Assembly: GCA_036365455.1 (NCBI GenBank)
Contig: JAWQUS010000023.1
Coordinates: 4,650,001 to 4,714,000, forward strand
From: Macrosoma leucophasiata
Taxonomy: Eukaryota > Arthropoda > Insecta > Lepidoptera > Hedylidae
Reading direction: 5' to 3'
DNA length: 64,000 nt
Both the position numbers and the translations under genes were made by a program. Positions 41,761-52,712 of this stretch are shown here, piece by piece (the stretch's first letter is position 1; each line of letters opens with the position of its first letter). The notes beneath the pieces are model-generated. The model had not been told where the DNA came from. It saw only the letters and a program-made list of their open reading frames with translations, and ran no database searches.

Positions 41761-41905
41761 AATCAAGCATGTATTTAACATGGATGCTAAGTGACGACTG
41801 TAACTTATAGATAACTAGTAAAAAACTAGAGGACAAAATGCAGATGCTATGCCACTCTTCGTCTAAAATATTTCGCCTCTGTGTTAGAAATAACGGGACA
41901 GTAAA
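41733..41905 (-). repeat. repeat A' fragment
   Basis: 'aatcaagcatgtatttaacatgg', 'gtgacgactgtaac' and 'cctctgtgttagaaataac' in minus order; degenerate. Confidence 0.55.
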
Positions 41906-42009
41906 AAATGTATCTATTTGTGGTGTGTGTATGCCGAGAAAATAAAAATTATTTCTTTCTTTCAATATGCAGAAATTGATTAATTTATTAAGGGTGCCGC
42001 GCACCTCTT

Positions 42010-42092
42010 TTGCAGCGACAAAACGCATCTACATTTTTCCTTGCTTATGCGTGAAGTCTACATGTTGCAGTATTTACTTACGGTCTATGGAA
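42010..42092 (+). repeat. repeat A' fragment
   Basis: 'acgcatctacattttt' and 'gtctacatgttgcagtatttac' resemble the 3' third of A' in plus orientation. Confidence 0.4.
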
Positions 42093-42099
42093 ACGGCAC

Positions 42100-42366
42100 G
42101 CCACGGAGCTCGCGGGCGAAGGCACCACCGCATTTCCTAATATACTTGTCGCTAAATGGTCGTGTTCAGCACTATCGTGTTCCGGTCAGGTGATAGTGTA
42201 CGGCCCTGTAATATTCGGCATAGAATCATAACACCTTAGGCCTCAGGAGTGGTGACGCATCTGCATTTTGACCTTGGTCTTTGTGTAGGTGTCTATAGGC
42301 TGCAGTCGTCACTTAACATCAATGTGAACTGTATGCTTGTTTACCACTTCCATTACATTAAAAAAA
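42100..42366 (+). mobile_element. repeat A copy, slightly 5'-short
   Basis: Starts 'cacggagctcgcgggcg', lacking the first stem strand; continues to an A tail. Confidence 0.88.
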
Positions 42367-42683
42367 ACTCGAAGCCCCATGAAAATATTCAGTGAAATCT
42401 ATCTTTTTTATCATACGATAGAAACTACTTTCCATAGCAACCCGCTTCCATAATAAACCAGTAATCCACACTTCACTTAATCTCTTCAAATCGTTCAACC
42501 TCACGAAATCCAATTGGGGTCTGTCCGAATGAGAATTAATTTGTTGATTACCGATATTCATCCATTTTCGATCAATTTGATAGATGGCTTTGTAATTAAT
42601 GCTGTGAGTGTACTATTTTATTACAGAAATGTACGAATTAGATTAACTATTATACTTAGTTAGTTTGGGTTAATATTACTTGT

Positions 42684-42880
42684 AACTTCACGCCTGCATT
42701 CTCCGGAAGGGTCGTCTTTATCACATCATATTATTTAGCTGGAAGAAGTCCACTGTTGGACAAAAGCCTTCCCTTAAGATTACAAGCGACAGTGTTTTGT
42801 GCACAATAGGGCAAATATGCCTAATCGTCAAGCCTGGCAGGTGAATTGAGGATCGCAGTTGCAACGGTTTTGAATTTGTA
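42684..42880 (+). repeat. SINE-K tail scrap followed by repeat F fragment
   Basis: 'cttcacgcctgcattctccgg' (K, reversed) then 'agtccactgttggacaaaagcc' and 'gaggatcgcagttgcaacgg' (F). Confidence 0.5.
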
Positions 42881-43625
42881 TTAAGAACCCACGCAGACAG
42901 AGAGCGGTCTGGAGTTCAGAGTTCCGAGTTCAGAGTTCTGCGTACCTACTCTATACAACAACGCACATAGCGGGCAGTCAGACCGCGGCGATCAAAGCGG
43001 AACGTCACGTAATAGGTCTTTTCCCGCCGAGACAGGGACCGCTAGAACGCTAATTAATCGAATTAGTTAGGGAAAGGAGCTAATTATATGATTTAGGTGA
43101 ATTACTCGTACATTATGAAAATCGTAAAGAAAATTAAAAATTAAGTGAATCCTGAAAAACACTACACTACTTGTGTGGTTGACAGATAGAGGTCGACACG
43201 TCCCGAAGCCCAAATAGAGGTAGGCAAATATAAATTAACGCATCCAAGTATATTTATATGCAAACTAACTAATTGTGAAAATACCTTATACTTACCTCCA
43301 AATTCCTTAAAGATACAGATGTAAAGTTGTTTTAAAATCTGTGTCGTCGTTTACTATGCCATCGATATAAGTACAGTCACGTATTAAATACAATATCACG
43401 TATTCTCATTAGACGAATGTTTCTGTTCGAGAAAAAAGAAAGCAGTTCGAGACGAAGCAATAGCTGAAGTTCTATTCAATTAGCTTTTATTTGACTTTCT
43501 TTCTTTTTAGTGTTAGAAGTTGAGCACACTGTTTGAATTTTGAAAGTGTCTCGGTCGGTTTTGTTTGGTTGGTTTTGATTTGTTTTTTTTTCAGTGAACA
43601 CTTCTTTAGCAACGCCTTGCACTTT
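42881..43625. other. unassigned stretch
   Basis: A triple 'gagttcagagttc' simple repeat near 42913; otherwise nothing recognised. Confidence 0.3.
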
Positions 43626-44246
43626 TTGAGATGGGTAAACATCTTAAAACATTTTAAACTCGCGTCAGTACACGCGACCCTGATCGTAAGACACATGATC
43701 AGAATTGCGTCCGTTTACTTTATGGAGATCTGGAATACTGCTCTCGTTTGTGGACCCCCAAATACCAACTTGGTCCACTTGACTCCCTACAAAGGCGCGC
43801 CGTTCGTATTGTTAACGACCCAGGACTTACTGACAGGCTCGAACATCTGAGCCTGTGCCGAGGCATTGGGAGTCTATGCGTATTATACCGTCTCTACAAC
43901 GCTCTGTTGAACTGTGTCCATGGTGCCACCGTCTCTTTTTCTACACCGTACTACCCGCCAAAGAGAGAAGTTGCACCCTCACCGAGTGGATACCGGGCAA
44001 TGCTCAACGGTGCGGTTCTCACGTTTGTTTTTGCCCAGAACGTGTAAATTGTGGAATGAACTTGCCTCTAAGTTATTCCCTCGGTGCTACAATATGGGGT
44101 TCTTTAAAAATGGCGTCTAAAGAGTCCTTCAGGGCTGGCAACGCGTTGGCGACTCTCCTGGTGTTTCAAATATTCATAGGCGACGGGGACTACTTTCCAT
44201 CAGGTGGCCCGTCTGCTTGTCTGTCAATACTTTGACATAAAAAAAC
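43626..44246 (+). pseudogene. Jockey-type LINE ORF2 C-terminus, frameshifted, with 3' UTR
   Basis: One protein is split over frames: YGDLEYCSRLWTPKYQ and LDSLQRRAVRIVNDPGLTDR (from ~43720), then HRTTRQREKLHPHRVD and LPRTCKLWNELASKLFP in another frame to the stop near 44120. This order (exposed W, QRRAVRI, LPRT..LWN) is typical of Jockey/CR1-like ORF2 ends. The 3' UTR from 44107 ('aaatggcgtctaaagagtcc', 'ccatcaggtggcccgtctgc') ends in 'cataaaaaaa' and equals the fragment at 10745-10944. Confidence 0.8.
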
Positions 44247-44459
44247 CCAAAAAGTAGGCGTGAAACTTTGTACACATATAGAGGGAGTGTGATGGTGGTA
44301 CTGGTAGTCAAAAATGCACAAAGGTTATATTCAAGTTTTCACTTCTGCTGGCTTACCCGGAGTGCAACCGCGGAGTGGACTTACGTAGGCGGCTCGTTAA
44401 CAGACGGCGCTAGTCTACTTCACCGGGCAACCGGCGAGCGCAAAGAGCTGTCATTCTAA

Positions 44460-44660
44460 ATAAATTTACACGACTGCCTAAAGGAGACCTCTGCGGGTTC
44501 GATTCTCGGCTTAGGGCGTAGTGGACACATAAGACATATGCGATTAGGGACGGTGCAAGTTTCGCTCTAATCATCGGTTGGTGTCGTGTATAGTGTGGTT
44601 GCTAATAGGCAACAGATTGCAAGCCTTAAAATCACGTATCTCGTTTTAAATAATGTTTCC
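44460..44660 (+). repeat. possible SINE fragment with box-B-like motif
   Basis: 'tgcgggttcgattctcgg' resembles a tRNA box B, and 'cgattagggacggtgcaag' follows. No clear box A. Confidence 0.3.
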
Positions 44661-44826
44661 GGAGCTAATGTTTCTTTGAGACAAACAAAGACATTGAGTA
44701 GTTCAAGACAAAGCAATGGTTGAAGTTAAATTCAATTAGCTTTTACATTTCGCCTTTTAATGTTTGAAGTTGGATGCATCCTCTGCATTTAAACATGTTG
44801 CGGTTCTTGCATTGGTTTTCATTGTA

Positions 44827-45077
44827 CAATACGCCGCTATTTATATTGTACATCGACCTTAGGAAAGAGACTTCGGCTTATTTCGGGTCTGTAGAGCGTT
44901 ATCTCTTTCGCACCTTACGAATGTGACGTTTGTCGACCATTTTGATCAAATTTTGACCAATACCGGACTATTAGTACATATGTAGGCAGTGTGTAACAGA
45001 GAAAACGCTCTACGAACTCAATTTTAGCCGATTGTCTCTTTCCTAAGGCCGATATGTAATACTCTTGATGAGCGCTG
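44827..45077. mobile_element. TIR-M copy, TA target
   Basis: Matches 27643-27894 in reverse: 'cgaccttaggaaagagac', 'tagagcgttatctctttcgcacc', and the inverse end 'cctaaggccgatatgtaatac'. TA on both sides. Confidence 0.7.
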
Positions 45078-45389
45078 TATCGTACCGTATTATTTATATA
45101 TCAAATTAAAACAATTTTTTTACTATAATGATATACGGGAGCCAAATTAAATCGGCCTGGTTGTTTATAACATAATCTTATTACAAAGAAAAAAGGGAAG
45201 TATGAAATATGCACATAAAGCGGTTGTTACATTAGCCTTGTCTAAGACAAAGACATAAAATCCAACTTCGTCTCACTTGATAGCTGTCATCTGATGCTGC
45301 ACATTAAATGATAATGCTTGAACACCTTTATATCCACGTTTACGGCCAGGTACTTTGTTTAGAAGGATGAGCTTAAAAGTTTTAATTAA

Positions 45390-45570
45390 AATAAGCTCCC
45401 AAGTGCGGGTCGGAATCGCCGATGAAGGGTTCCGTTGTAGCAAGTAATATTTTTGAAAATATATACTGAATTCTCACGCTAAGGTTCCTGTTGAAAACCA
45501 TCGTCAGGTACCTCGTATATGAAGGTACCTGACATTTGCAAAATGGGACACCTTTTTGGCAGCCGTGAGA
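45390..45570 (+). repeat. repeat with 'aagtgcgggtcgg..agggttccgt' start
   Basis: 'caagtgcgggtcggaatcgcc' followed by 'gaagggttccgtt' is a signature of a common moth repeat that starts like repeat D. The remainder is unassigned. Confidence 0.4.
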
Positions 45571-45778
45571 CACATATTACGTGTAGGTATGTAAAATAAT
45601 TTTAGAAATTGTGTTGTCTTTCCTTTTTTTATGGTAATCTATGTTTCATGTCTGTTTTATGTGTCTCGATGCTTAGAAAAATACACGTTGCGCCTGATAA
45701 AAGTTTTCACTCCCATATCCTACCTCTACCGTAAAGTAAAAAACCTTACTGTCTACGGTCCAACTTTCTGCATTTCTT

Positions 45779-46056
45779 TTTTTCATGTATTAAAAGTGGC
45801 AAACAAGCATGCAGTTTACATCGATGTTAAGTGATGACTGCAGCCTATAGACACCCACACAATGACCAGAGGTAAAAATGCAGATGCGTTGCAACTCCTG
45901 AGGCCTAATTATGCCTCTGTGCCAGAAATTACAGGGCCGTACATTACCACCTGACCGGAACACGATAGTGCTGAACACTACCATTTAGCGGCAAGTATTA
46001 GATAATGCGGTGGTGCCTACGCCCGCGAGCTTCGTCACTGGAACTCTACCACCAGT
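45779..46056 (-). mobile_element. repeat A, complete, likely target duplication
   Basis: Full minus copy. 'aactttctgcat' on the polyA side and 'aactttcgcat' on the other side look like one duplicated target with a single inserted base, placing the true 5' boundary a few bases beyond 'accagt'. Confidence 0.9.
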
Positions 46057-46269
46057 AATAAACTTTCGCATGTATTTGACTTCTCAAAAATAATGTTTAA
46101 TATTCAGAAGACGTATAAAGGATTACACGATGAAATGACGTTTGAAGACTAATGCCACGTATTCACGGTGAACTTTTCTTGAGATTAGGCCTAAGAGGGT
46201 AACTTGGTTGATACATATTTTAACCGACTCCAATAAAGGATTGTTCAATATCTTTCTTTCTTTTAAAAA

Positions 46270-46697
46270 TAGGATTTCTATGTTCTATGCTGTATGTTCG
46301 CCGATTTCGTCGTAATTTCTGTCCGTCTGTCCGTCCGCGGTTTAGCGTAAAAACTATTGGTACTGGAGACTTGAAATTTGGCACAAGTATACACCTTAAT
46401 CACGCCGACAAAGTGGTTGAATAAAAACATGAGCATTTTTTTATTTAGGGTACCTCCCCTACATGTAAAGTGCATTTTTTTTTATTTTATTTTCTTTTTC
46501 TATATAGTGTGGGATATCGTCGGATAGGATCTTTCAAAAATATTAGAGGTGTGCTACAATCACTTTTCGATTTAGTTAACAGTTCGTGACTTTTTAAGTT
46601 TTAAAGTGCCAATTTTCGTTAGAGTCAAGTGTCCCCCTCTACAAACTAAACGGTTATTGTTAGAAATTCAAACGTTACGGCATTAGTAGCTTCATAA
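46270..46697 (-). repeat. repeat D copy, cut by mariner
   Basis: 'gtccgtctgtccgtccgcgg', 'acttgaaatttggcacaag' and 'attcaaacgttacggc', ending 'agcttcata' where the mariner begins. The rest of repeat D is not found on the far side. Confidence 0.7.
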
Positions 46698-46699
46698 TA

Positions 46700-47474
46700 G
46701 GTTGGGGAAAAAGTCTTTCGCATTATAGTATGTATGAACTTGTAATAAAATCTCTTTGGCTGTAGTATTTGTATCTGGCTGGTTTTGGTATCATTGAAAG
46801 TTAAAATTTTAAAGAACATAATTTCAAATTCAAATTAGGCAAATGTGTGATTTTCGTTTGTTTTTCGTACTGTCAAGATGAGTGAATCTAATGAAGAAAT
46901 TCGATACATTTTAAAATTTTATTACAAAAAAGGTAAAAATGCAACGCAAGCCGCGAAAAAAAATTGCGATGTTTATGGACCTAGTGCAGTGTCTGTGAGA
47001 GTAGCACAAATTTGGTTTAAGCGTTTTCAATCCGGAAATTTTCATGTCAAAGATGCACCTCGCTCTGGTCGCCCTATTACGGATAAAATGGATGCCATTT
47101 TTGAAAAAGTGGAGCAAGATCGACATATAAATAGTTACGACGTAGCTGAAGAACTGAGAATTGATCACAAAACAGTTTTGGCGCATTTGAAAAAAGCTAG
47201 GTACAAAAAAAAGCTCGATGTTTGGGTACCTCACGAGCTCACTGAAAGAAACCTAATGAACCGTGTACTCATTTGTCATTCTTTATCACGACGTAATGAA
47301 ACCGAATCATTTTTGAAGAAGCTGATAACTGGTGATAAAAAGTGGATCACGTACGACAAGAACGTGCGAAAAAGGTCGTGGTCAAAGGCCGGTCAGGCTT
47401 CACAGACTGTGGCGAAACCCGGGTTAACTCGCAATAAGGTGATGTTGTGTGTGTGGTGGGATTGGAAGGGCTGA
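46700..47474 (+). mobile_element. mariner element, 3' half deleted
   Basis: Preceded by TA (46698-46699). The left terminus 'ggttggggaaaaagtctttcg' is a mariner-type inverted repeat. The element stops at the end of the truncated frame, and no right terminus was found. Confidence 0.8.
46878..47474 (+). pseudogene. mariner transposase, N-terminal 198 residues
   Basis: Starts MSESNEEIRYILKFYYKKGK with the paired helix-turn-helix DNA-binding region (FKRFQSGNFHVKDAPRSGRP). The linker motif WVPHEL is followed by the first catalytic aspartate in ITGDKKWITYD, where the usual Glu after GD is Lys. It ends VWWDWKG and then stops, so the second and third catalytic acidic residues of the DD34D triad are missing (family length about 345). 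Upstream of the break the frame is uninterrupted. Catalytically dead as it stands; a DNA-binding fragment is conceivable. Confidence 0.85.
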
Positions 47475-47479
47475 AATAT

Positions 47480-48299
47480 CTGTGTCTGGGTAAGAATAAT
47501 TTGTTTAATATTCAGACAACGTACGAGTATAATACGAGTAGGTTTGAATCCCACTGCAGAATCATTTCTTTCATCCAGATATGCTGCAAATCTTATTTTT
47601 ACGTATATTTATGTTCTAAAGAATATATATCCACTAGGTTGCCTATCAAAAAATGATAGCAAGTATTTTTTTTAGTTTTGTTTCGGGGATTTTTTTTTAA
47701 CTTGTTTTTTTTAAATAACGTATTGTCTACTCCATGGCAATATGTTTAAAGGCTCTTAAAAATCACGACTGCCGTACTTGGCCGCCCTTACATATTTTCG
47801 CATGAATGTCAACGCAAATACACATATTTTTCTTTGGAGCTGAATTTAAAGGACACTAATCTAACCGGAACACGCACATTACCCACTATTTAGCGATATG
47901 AAGATTATGTAATTTGGTGAGTGAAACTCCGTCACTGAGGCTCTACAAGCAATAAATACTAATAATTATCCGTATCAAATGAATTCGTAATAAGCTGGTA
48001 CATTTCCTTAGAATTACTTGGACCTTGTAAATCTTTGTATCTTATTTTCTACAAATATGTTTTATATCGGACGGAATAAAATGTTCTTCATATCGGCAAA
48101 ATAGGAAAAATATAATACAAGTAAATAAGTAAACATATAAGGATATGTTTTTAGTGGAACGCGCCGGCAATTTCGAAGCGATTTTGATTCATTGTCAATG
48201 AATTATTATCATGAATATCTTTAAAAACAGAGTTGTGCTTAGGATTTGTAGTTTCAGTACTGAGACAGAATTGGTATTTCTTGGTACTAGTGTCAACCT
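47480..48299. other. mostly unassigned, one repeat A' scrap
   Basis: Around 47855-47950 'aaccggaacacgcacattacc' and 'ctccgtcactgaggctctac' recall A'. No other element recognised. Confidence 0.35.
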
Positions 48300-48420
48300 C
48301 AGTGGCGTAGCTATGAGAGTTTGGAGGTGACACTCATATCATCTATGTTAAAACAACCAAAATTGTTCAGCGGTTTGTTAGACGGGCAAACGCTAAAGAT
48401 TGGGGTGTGATTCCCCTTTT
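48300..48420 (+). repeat. hAT-type terminus 'cagtggcgtagcta'
   Basis: Same start as the element at 51132. The opposite end was not found. Confidence 0.35.
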
Positions 48421-48550
48421 TTTATTGCTTATCCGCCCCAAGCACCACCCGTGTTAGCTACTGGCCACTGCCCAGTATCAGGAAATGACTGGATGTTCGA
48501 TACTTGCCGTACATGCGGTACTAGAAACTTTGAGGTTTTTTATGTTAGGC

Positions 48551-48788
48551 AATTTTTTTATAGAAGGTGGCAAACAAGCGTGCAGTTCATATGAATGTTA
48601 AGTGATGACTGCAGCCTATAGATATCTTCACAAAAAACAGAGTTCATAATGCAGATGCGTTTCGACCCTTTGACATCTAAGTAAGTTGTTATGTCTCTGT
48701 TATAGATATTACGGGGCCAAATATTACCATTTAACCGGAACACGTTAGTGCTGAACACTACCATTTGACGGCACATAATATTAAGTAA
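48551..48788 (-). repeat. repeat A' copy
   Basis: 'aggtggcaaacaagcgtgcag', 'gatgactgcagcctatagata' and 'cggaacacgttagtgctgaac'; 5' end lost. Confidence 0.7.
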
Positions 48789-49292
48789 AGTCCTGCATAC
48801 CTCGAAAAGAGACCGAGAGGTAGGTATTTTCACGGATATTTTAATTTATTTCTACTGTCGGATGACGCGGATGCGTAGCAATGAGAAATGCGTTCTTGCA
48901 CCAACATTTCATTGGCATGCATACGAAAGCGCGTGGGAGATACCATGCGATACCATCGAGTCTTGTAGCACATGAACAATTATGGAGAGTCTACAATACA
49001 ATTTAGTGACACATAAGGATATGCATTAGTGTCTGTCGTGACTACGCCATCGAGTACCTAGTTATCCTAAATTATCTATCACTTGTGTCCAGCTTAAATG
49101 TGTCAATATACCTATATGATATTTACCGGCGTGGCACCACATGCTAGAGGGAAAAGTCTGCATGGTGCTCTGTACTAAATTAAAAGTAAAAAACATATTT
49201 TTATTAAGCTAAATTGTAGGTAGGAAACTCTCCTTTAGTCTGAGGTAATGCACCACGTTTAATTGTGCATTGCTATATTAATTCGTGCAGGC

Positions 49293-49380
49293 GTTTTTTT
49301 ATGTAACGAAGGTGGAAAACAAGTATGCAGTTCACATGGATCTTAAGTGGCGATTGCAGCCTTAGGACATCTTCACAAAA
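49293..49380 (-). repeat. repeat A' polyA-side fragment
   Basis: 'atgtaacgaaggtggaaaacaag' and 'agtggcgattgcagcc'. Confidence 0.5.
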
Positions 49381-49604
49381 TCCTATAAATTGTAGTATTC
49401 ACTTACCATCCATGTATAGGTCGCACCACGTAAAAAGAACGCTGGCGGTCAAGCTGCGCGTCATGTGTTTTTATTTCATTTTATGTTATTCTATGTAATA
49501 TAATTTTCAATCTGCCTACCAATACACGAAACCGCAAGCGAAAGCTAGATCAAAAATAAACCAATAGGGCTAGTACTTTCGTGCGCGAGTGTACCGATGC
49601 GCGA

Positions 49605-49680
49605 ACACATCCCTTCTACTTCAAGGTTCACTCTTTCAAGGTTCCCGCCAAAACTCACCTGCAAGGTTATTCGCCTTCAT
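49605..49680 (-). repeat. repeat L end fragment
   Basis: 'ctctttcaaggttcccgcca' is the non-polyA end of repeat L. Confidence 0.5.
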
Positions 49681-49916
49681 CGTTACCTACATGAAAAAAA
49701 AAACCGGTCAAGTGCGTGTCGGGCCACGCGCAATGTAGGGTTCCGTAGACTTTAGGTTTGATTAATGAAAGGAAAAAAAATATAATAAAAATTTTCTATC
49801 CCTATCAAATTGTTTAAAAATTTCGAGTTACATTTGGTCGACTATTACTCGCAGACTCGTAAAGCCAACTTAAGTGTAATAGTTTACCTTTAAATTTCGT
49901 TATATGTAGCTACTAT

Positions 49917-50214
49917 TTTTTTTTTTTTTTTTTTTTATGTATTGAAGGTGGCAAACAAGCATGCAGTTCACATTGATGTTAAGTGATGACTGCAGCCTAT
50001 AGACAACCACAAAAAGACCAAGGTCGAAGTGCAGATGCGTTACCACTCCTGAGGCCTAAGGTGTTATGCCTCTGTGCCGGAAATTACAGAGCCGTACATT
50101 ACCACCTGACCGGAACACGATAGTGCTGAACACTACCATTTAGCGGCAAGTATATTAGGTAATGCGGTGGTGCATACGCCCGCGAGCTCCGTCACTGGAG
50201 CTCTACCACCAGTA
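49917..50214 (-). mobile_element. repeat A, complete, inside repeat D
   Basis: Long T tract at 49917-49937, full body, 'gctctaccaccagt' end. A (cta)n run follows. Confidence 0.9.
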
Positions 50215-50392
50215 AAACTACTACTACTACTACTATTAGTAGTACTATTAAAGCTTAATAAGTCACGAGCATTTAACTTAATCGAAAAATGATATTGACT
50301 TATCCCTAACATTTTTGAAAGACCTATCCAACGGTATCTCTCACTACATAGAAAACGAAAAATATCCGCTCGTTAAATATAGGGGAGGTACC

Positions 50393-50710
50393 CATAGAGC
50401 AACACGGGCTACCGGCCGCGGCGGACCGGAGGGGAGTAGCCATATGCAGGCTTTCCCTCTGTCAAAGTACAAGCCCAAATGGTCCTACGCCTGTCGCCCA
50501 GATGTTTAAATGTGTGCGTGAAATTGTTTATATATTTTGTTAAAGTCAAGGTGTGAGTTTCGTAGTAAAAGACGATTTTTGTAGTGTGTGTGTGTGTATC
50601 GCACGAATTTCCCCCCGCAAAATATGACAGACTGTTTTGCATCGGTAATAAACGCTATGGCTACTCCCCTCCAGTCCGCCGCGGCGGCCGGTGGCTCGTG
50701 TTGCTCTATG
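50393..50710. mobile_element. TIR-C, complete, inside repeat D
   Basis: Best-preserved copy: arms CATAGAGCAACACGGGC and the inverse, flanked by GGAGGTACC on both sides (50384-50392, 50711-50719), a 9-bp duplication where two other copies show 8. Confidence 0.9.
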
Positions 50711-51131
50711 GGAGGTACCCTATATAATTATTTTTTTCATATTTTTTATTTTTTTCATATATTCTACCACTTTGTCTGCGTGATTATGGTGTATACTTGT
50801 GCCAAATTTCAAGTCTCTAGTACCAATAGTTTTTGCGCTAAACCGCGGACGGACAGACAGACGGAGAGACAGGCAAGACGGACATGGCGAAACTATAAGG
50901 GTTCCTTGTTTACTACGGAACCCTAAAAAAGGTTGTCGTATGAATTCGTTGAAGAAAGGATGATAATAACAATATAGGTATTTAATGAGCTAATACTACC
51001 CACTTTCTCCTCTGTAATATGTTATTCTTTTCATTTCACTTCAATACTGAAAAAGAATTCGACTGAAAAAAAAAAGTTTTGTCATGAATAATGTAATTGT
51101 AATGTTTTTTCCTGTTCATATTTATTGCAAC

Positions 51132-51433
51132 CAGTGGCAGTGGCGTAGCTAGGGGGGGAGGGGGAGGGGGGGGGGCGACCCGCATCGGGTGCCACCCAAT
51201 TCGGGGTGACATCATCTCTTTAAATAACCCAAAATTGAGCTGTTTTAACGTGAAAGCACAAAATCAGAATCAGAAACTCTTTTATTCCCCTTTTACAAAC
51301 TGACAACAAAGAGTAAAGCGCAACACGAGACTCATTTTCGCATTTACAATACCAGGGGGCGCCAGAGGTAGAATTTACTCAAATAGGGGGGCACAACGGT
51401 GGAGATCCACCCCGGATGCCATCCACGCCACTG
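51132..51433. mobile_element. hAT-type non-autonomous element, 8-bp target duplication
   Basis: Starts CAGTGG(CAGTGG)CGTAGC and ends CCACGCCACTG. Flanks ATTGCAAC and ATTGCAGC differ by one base. It includes a G-run (51152-51174) and a fragment of a LINE 3' end (51265-51345). No transposase. Confidence 0.7.
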
Positions 51434-51520
51434 ATTGCAGCATTGAGTTCTAGAAATAAATCGTGTTCATGTCCGTTTTGCGTATTATTTCCATACCACA
51501 TTTTTTTTTTTAAATCATTC

Positions 51521-51770
51521 TTTTCATTTAGGGGCTTTTAATCTAGCGAGACCATGCCAGCCCCATCGTATCCTAAGAAGGAAGAGAAAAATTACCGTCT
51601 TTGCATCTTGTTAACAAAATCGTAAACTAATCTCGCTCTTTCACTACATGGCTTGGCTCCGATAAAATACTTTGACAATCCTACTACCATTACATTACTA
51701 TCCAATTCAGACATTAATTTTTCTCCATCCCACATTTGTATTTTCACTGGAGCTCTGTAAGCAGTATAAA
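51521..51770 (-). repeat. probable LINE 3' end
   Basis: 'cattcttttcatttaggggctttt', 'agcgagaccatgccagcccc' and 'taatctcgctctttcactac'. Similar leader at 8333. Confidence 0.35.
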
Positions 51771-51774
51771 TATG

Positions 51775-51965
51775 TAAAGTTATAGAAATTAAAGGAAAAC
51801 CGGCAAGAATAATTTGACTTCGGGCAGGAATCGAACGTGAGACCTCAGGATAACCAGTCCAGCCGCTTTACCACTAAGCTACTGAAGTCCCATACCGATG
51901 CGTCAAAATTTGCTCTTCCATTATGATTTTTAACCGATTTAGGGTCGGTGAACGACATCTATTGA
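51775..51965 (-). mobile_element. SINE-J, nearly complete
   Basis: On the minus strand: 'gatgtcgttcaccgaccctaa', 'gacgcatcggtatgggacttc', 'agtagcttagtggtaaagcgg', then a mutated box B ('cacgttcgattcctgcccg'). Abuts repeat A at 51977. Confidence 0.75.
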
Positions 51966-51976
51966 TAACTTTTTTT

Positions 51977-52264
51977 ACTGGTGGTAGAGCTCCAGTGACG
52001 GAGCTCGCGGGCGTAGGCACCACCGCATTACCTGATTTACTTGCCGCTAACTGGTAGTGTTCAGCACTATCGTGTTCCGGTCAGGTGGTAATGTACGGCC
52101 CTGTAATTTCCGGCACAGAGGCATAACACCTTAGGCCTCAGGAGTGGTAACGCATTTGCATTTTGACCTTGGTCTTTGTGTGGGTGTCTATAGGCTGCAG
52201 TCATCACTTAACATCAATGTGAACTGCATGCTTGTTTGTCACTTCAAATACATAAAAAAAAAAA
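51977..52264 (+). mobile_element. repeat A, complete
   Basis: Intact 5' hairpin and polyA tail; 'aactt' occurs on both sides. Confidence 0.9.
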
Positions 52265-52636
52265 CAAAAAAACTTACAACCTAATTAATTACAACTGAAT
52301 TAATAGCTATACAACCGATAGGTATGATAGACTTTGTAGTTTATACAATATCGTTAAGATGTCGCTGTTCCCTTAATTTAAAAACGGTTATTCAAACACA
52401 ATTATGTTGCATCGGAGTTGTGAACGAAATGAAAACTCAGAAAATTCCTCAAAATAAACGCATGAACTGAGGCATTTATTTAAAAATGCACCACTTTATG
52501 GCGTTGAAAAAGGAAGTTCCATTGCATTCGAACATAATCATAGTAAGTGCACAGCAGTGCAGTGCAATTAAATATGAATAGGTAGCCAATATATCTGGAT
52601 TTTATGTTTATCGATATTTGTATGCGAACTTTTTTT

Positions 52637-52709
52637 CATGTAGGTGCTGAAGGTGGCAAGCTTGCATGCAGTTCACATGACTATTACGTGATGACTGTAG
52701 CTTACATTG
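52637..52709 (-). repeat. repeat A' polyA-side fragment
   Basis: 'gctgaaggtggcaagcttgc' and 'acgtgatgactgtagc', directly before a young repeat A in the same orientation. Confidence 0.5.
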
Positions 52710-52712
52710 TGA

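Larger units (their letters stand above)
49701..50931 (+). mobile_element. repeat D, full length, with two insertions
   Basis: Starts 'aaaccggtcaagtgcgtgtcgg' and ends 'ctacggaaccctaaaaaa'. Close to each end are the inverted blocks AGGGTTCCGTAG and CTACGGAACCCT. The three pieces (49701-49916, 50215-50392, 50720-50931) align to the uninterrupted copy at 61220-61820, except that a short stretch is lost at the repeat A junction. No coding frame; the class is unknown. Confidence 0.75.

Noticed and set aside
45790..45984. Recurrent short frames reading 'TSGHCVGVYRLQSS' or similar
   Set aside because: They are translations of repeat A copies and recur wherever repeat A lies; no coding constraint is apparent.
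51152..51174. G-quadruplex or assembly error at a long G run
   Set aside because: The run belongs to the hAT-type terminus; quadruplex formation cannot be judged from one copy. A base-count error is equally likely.
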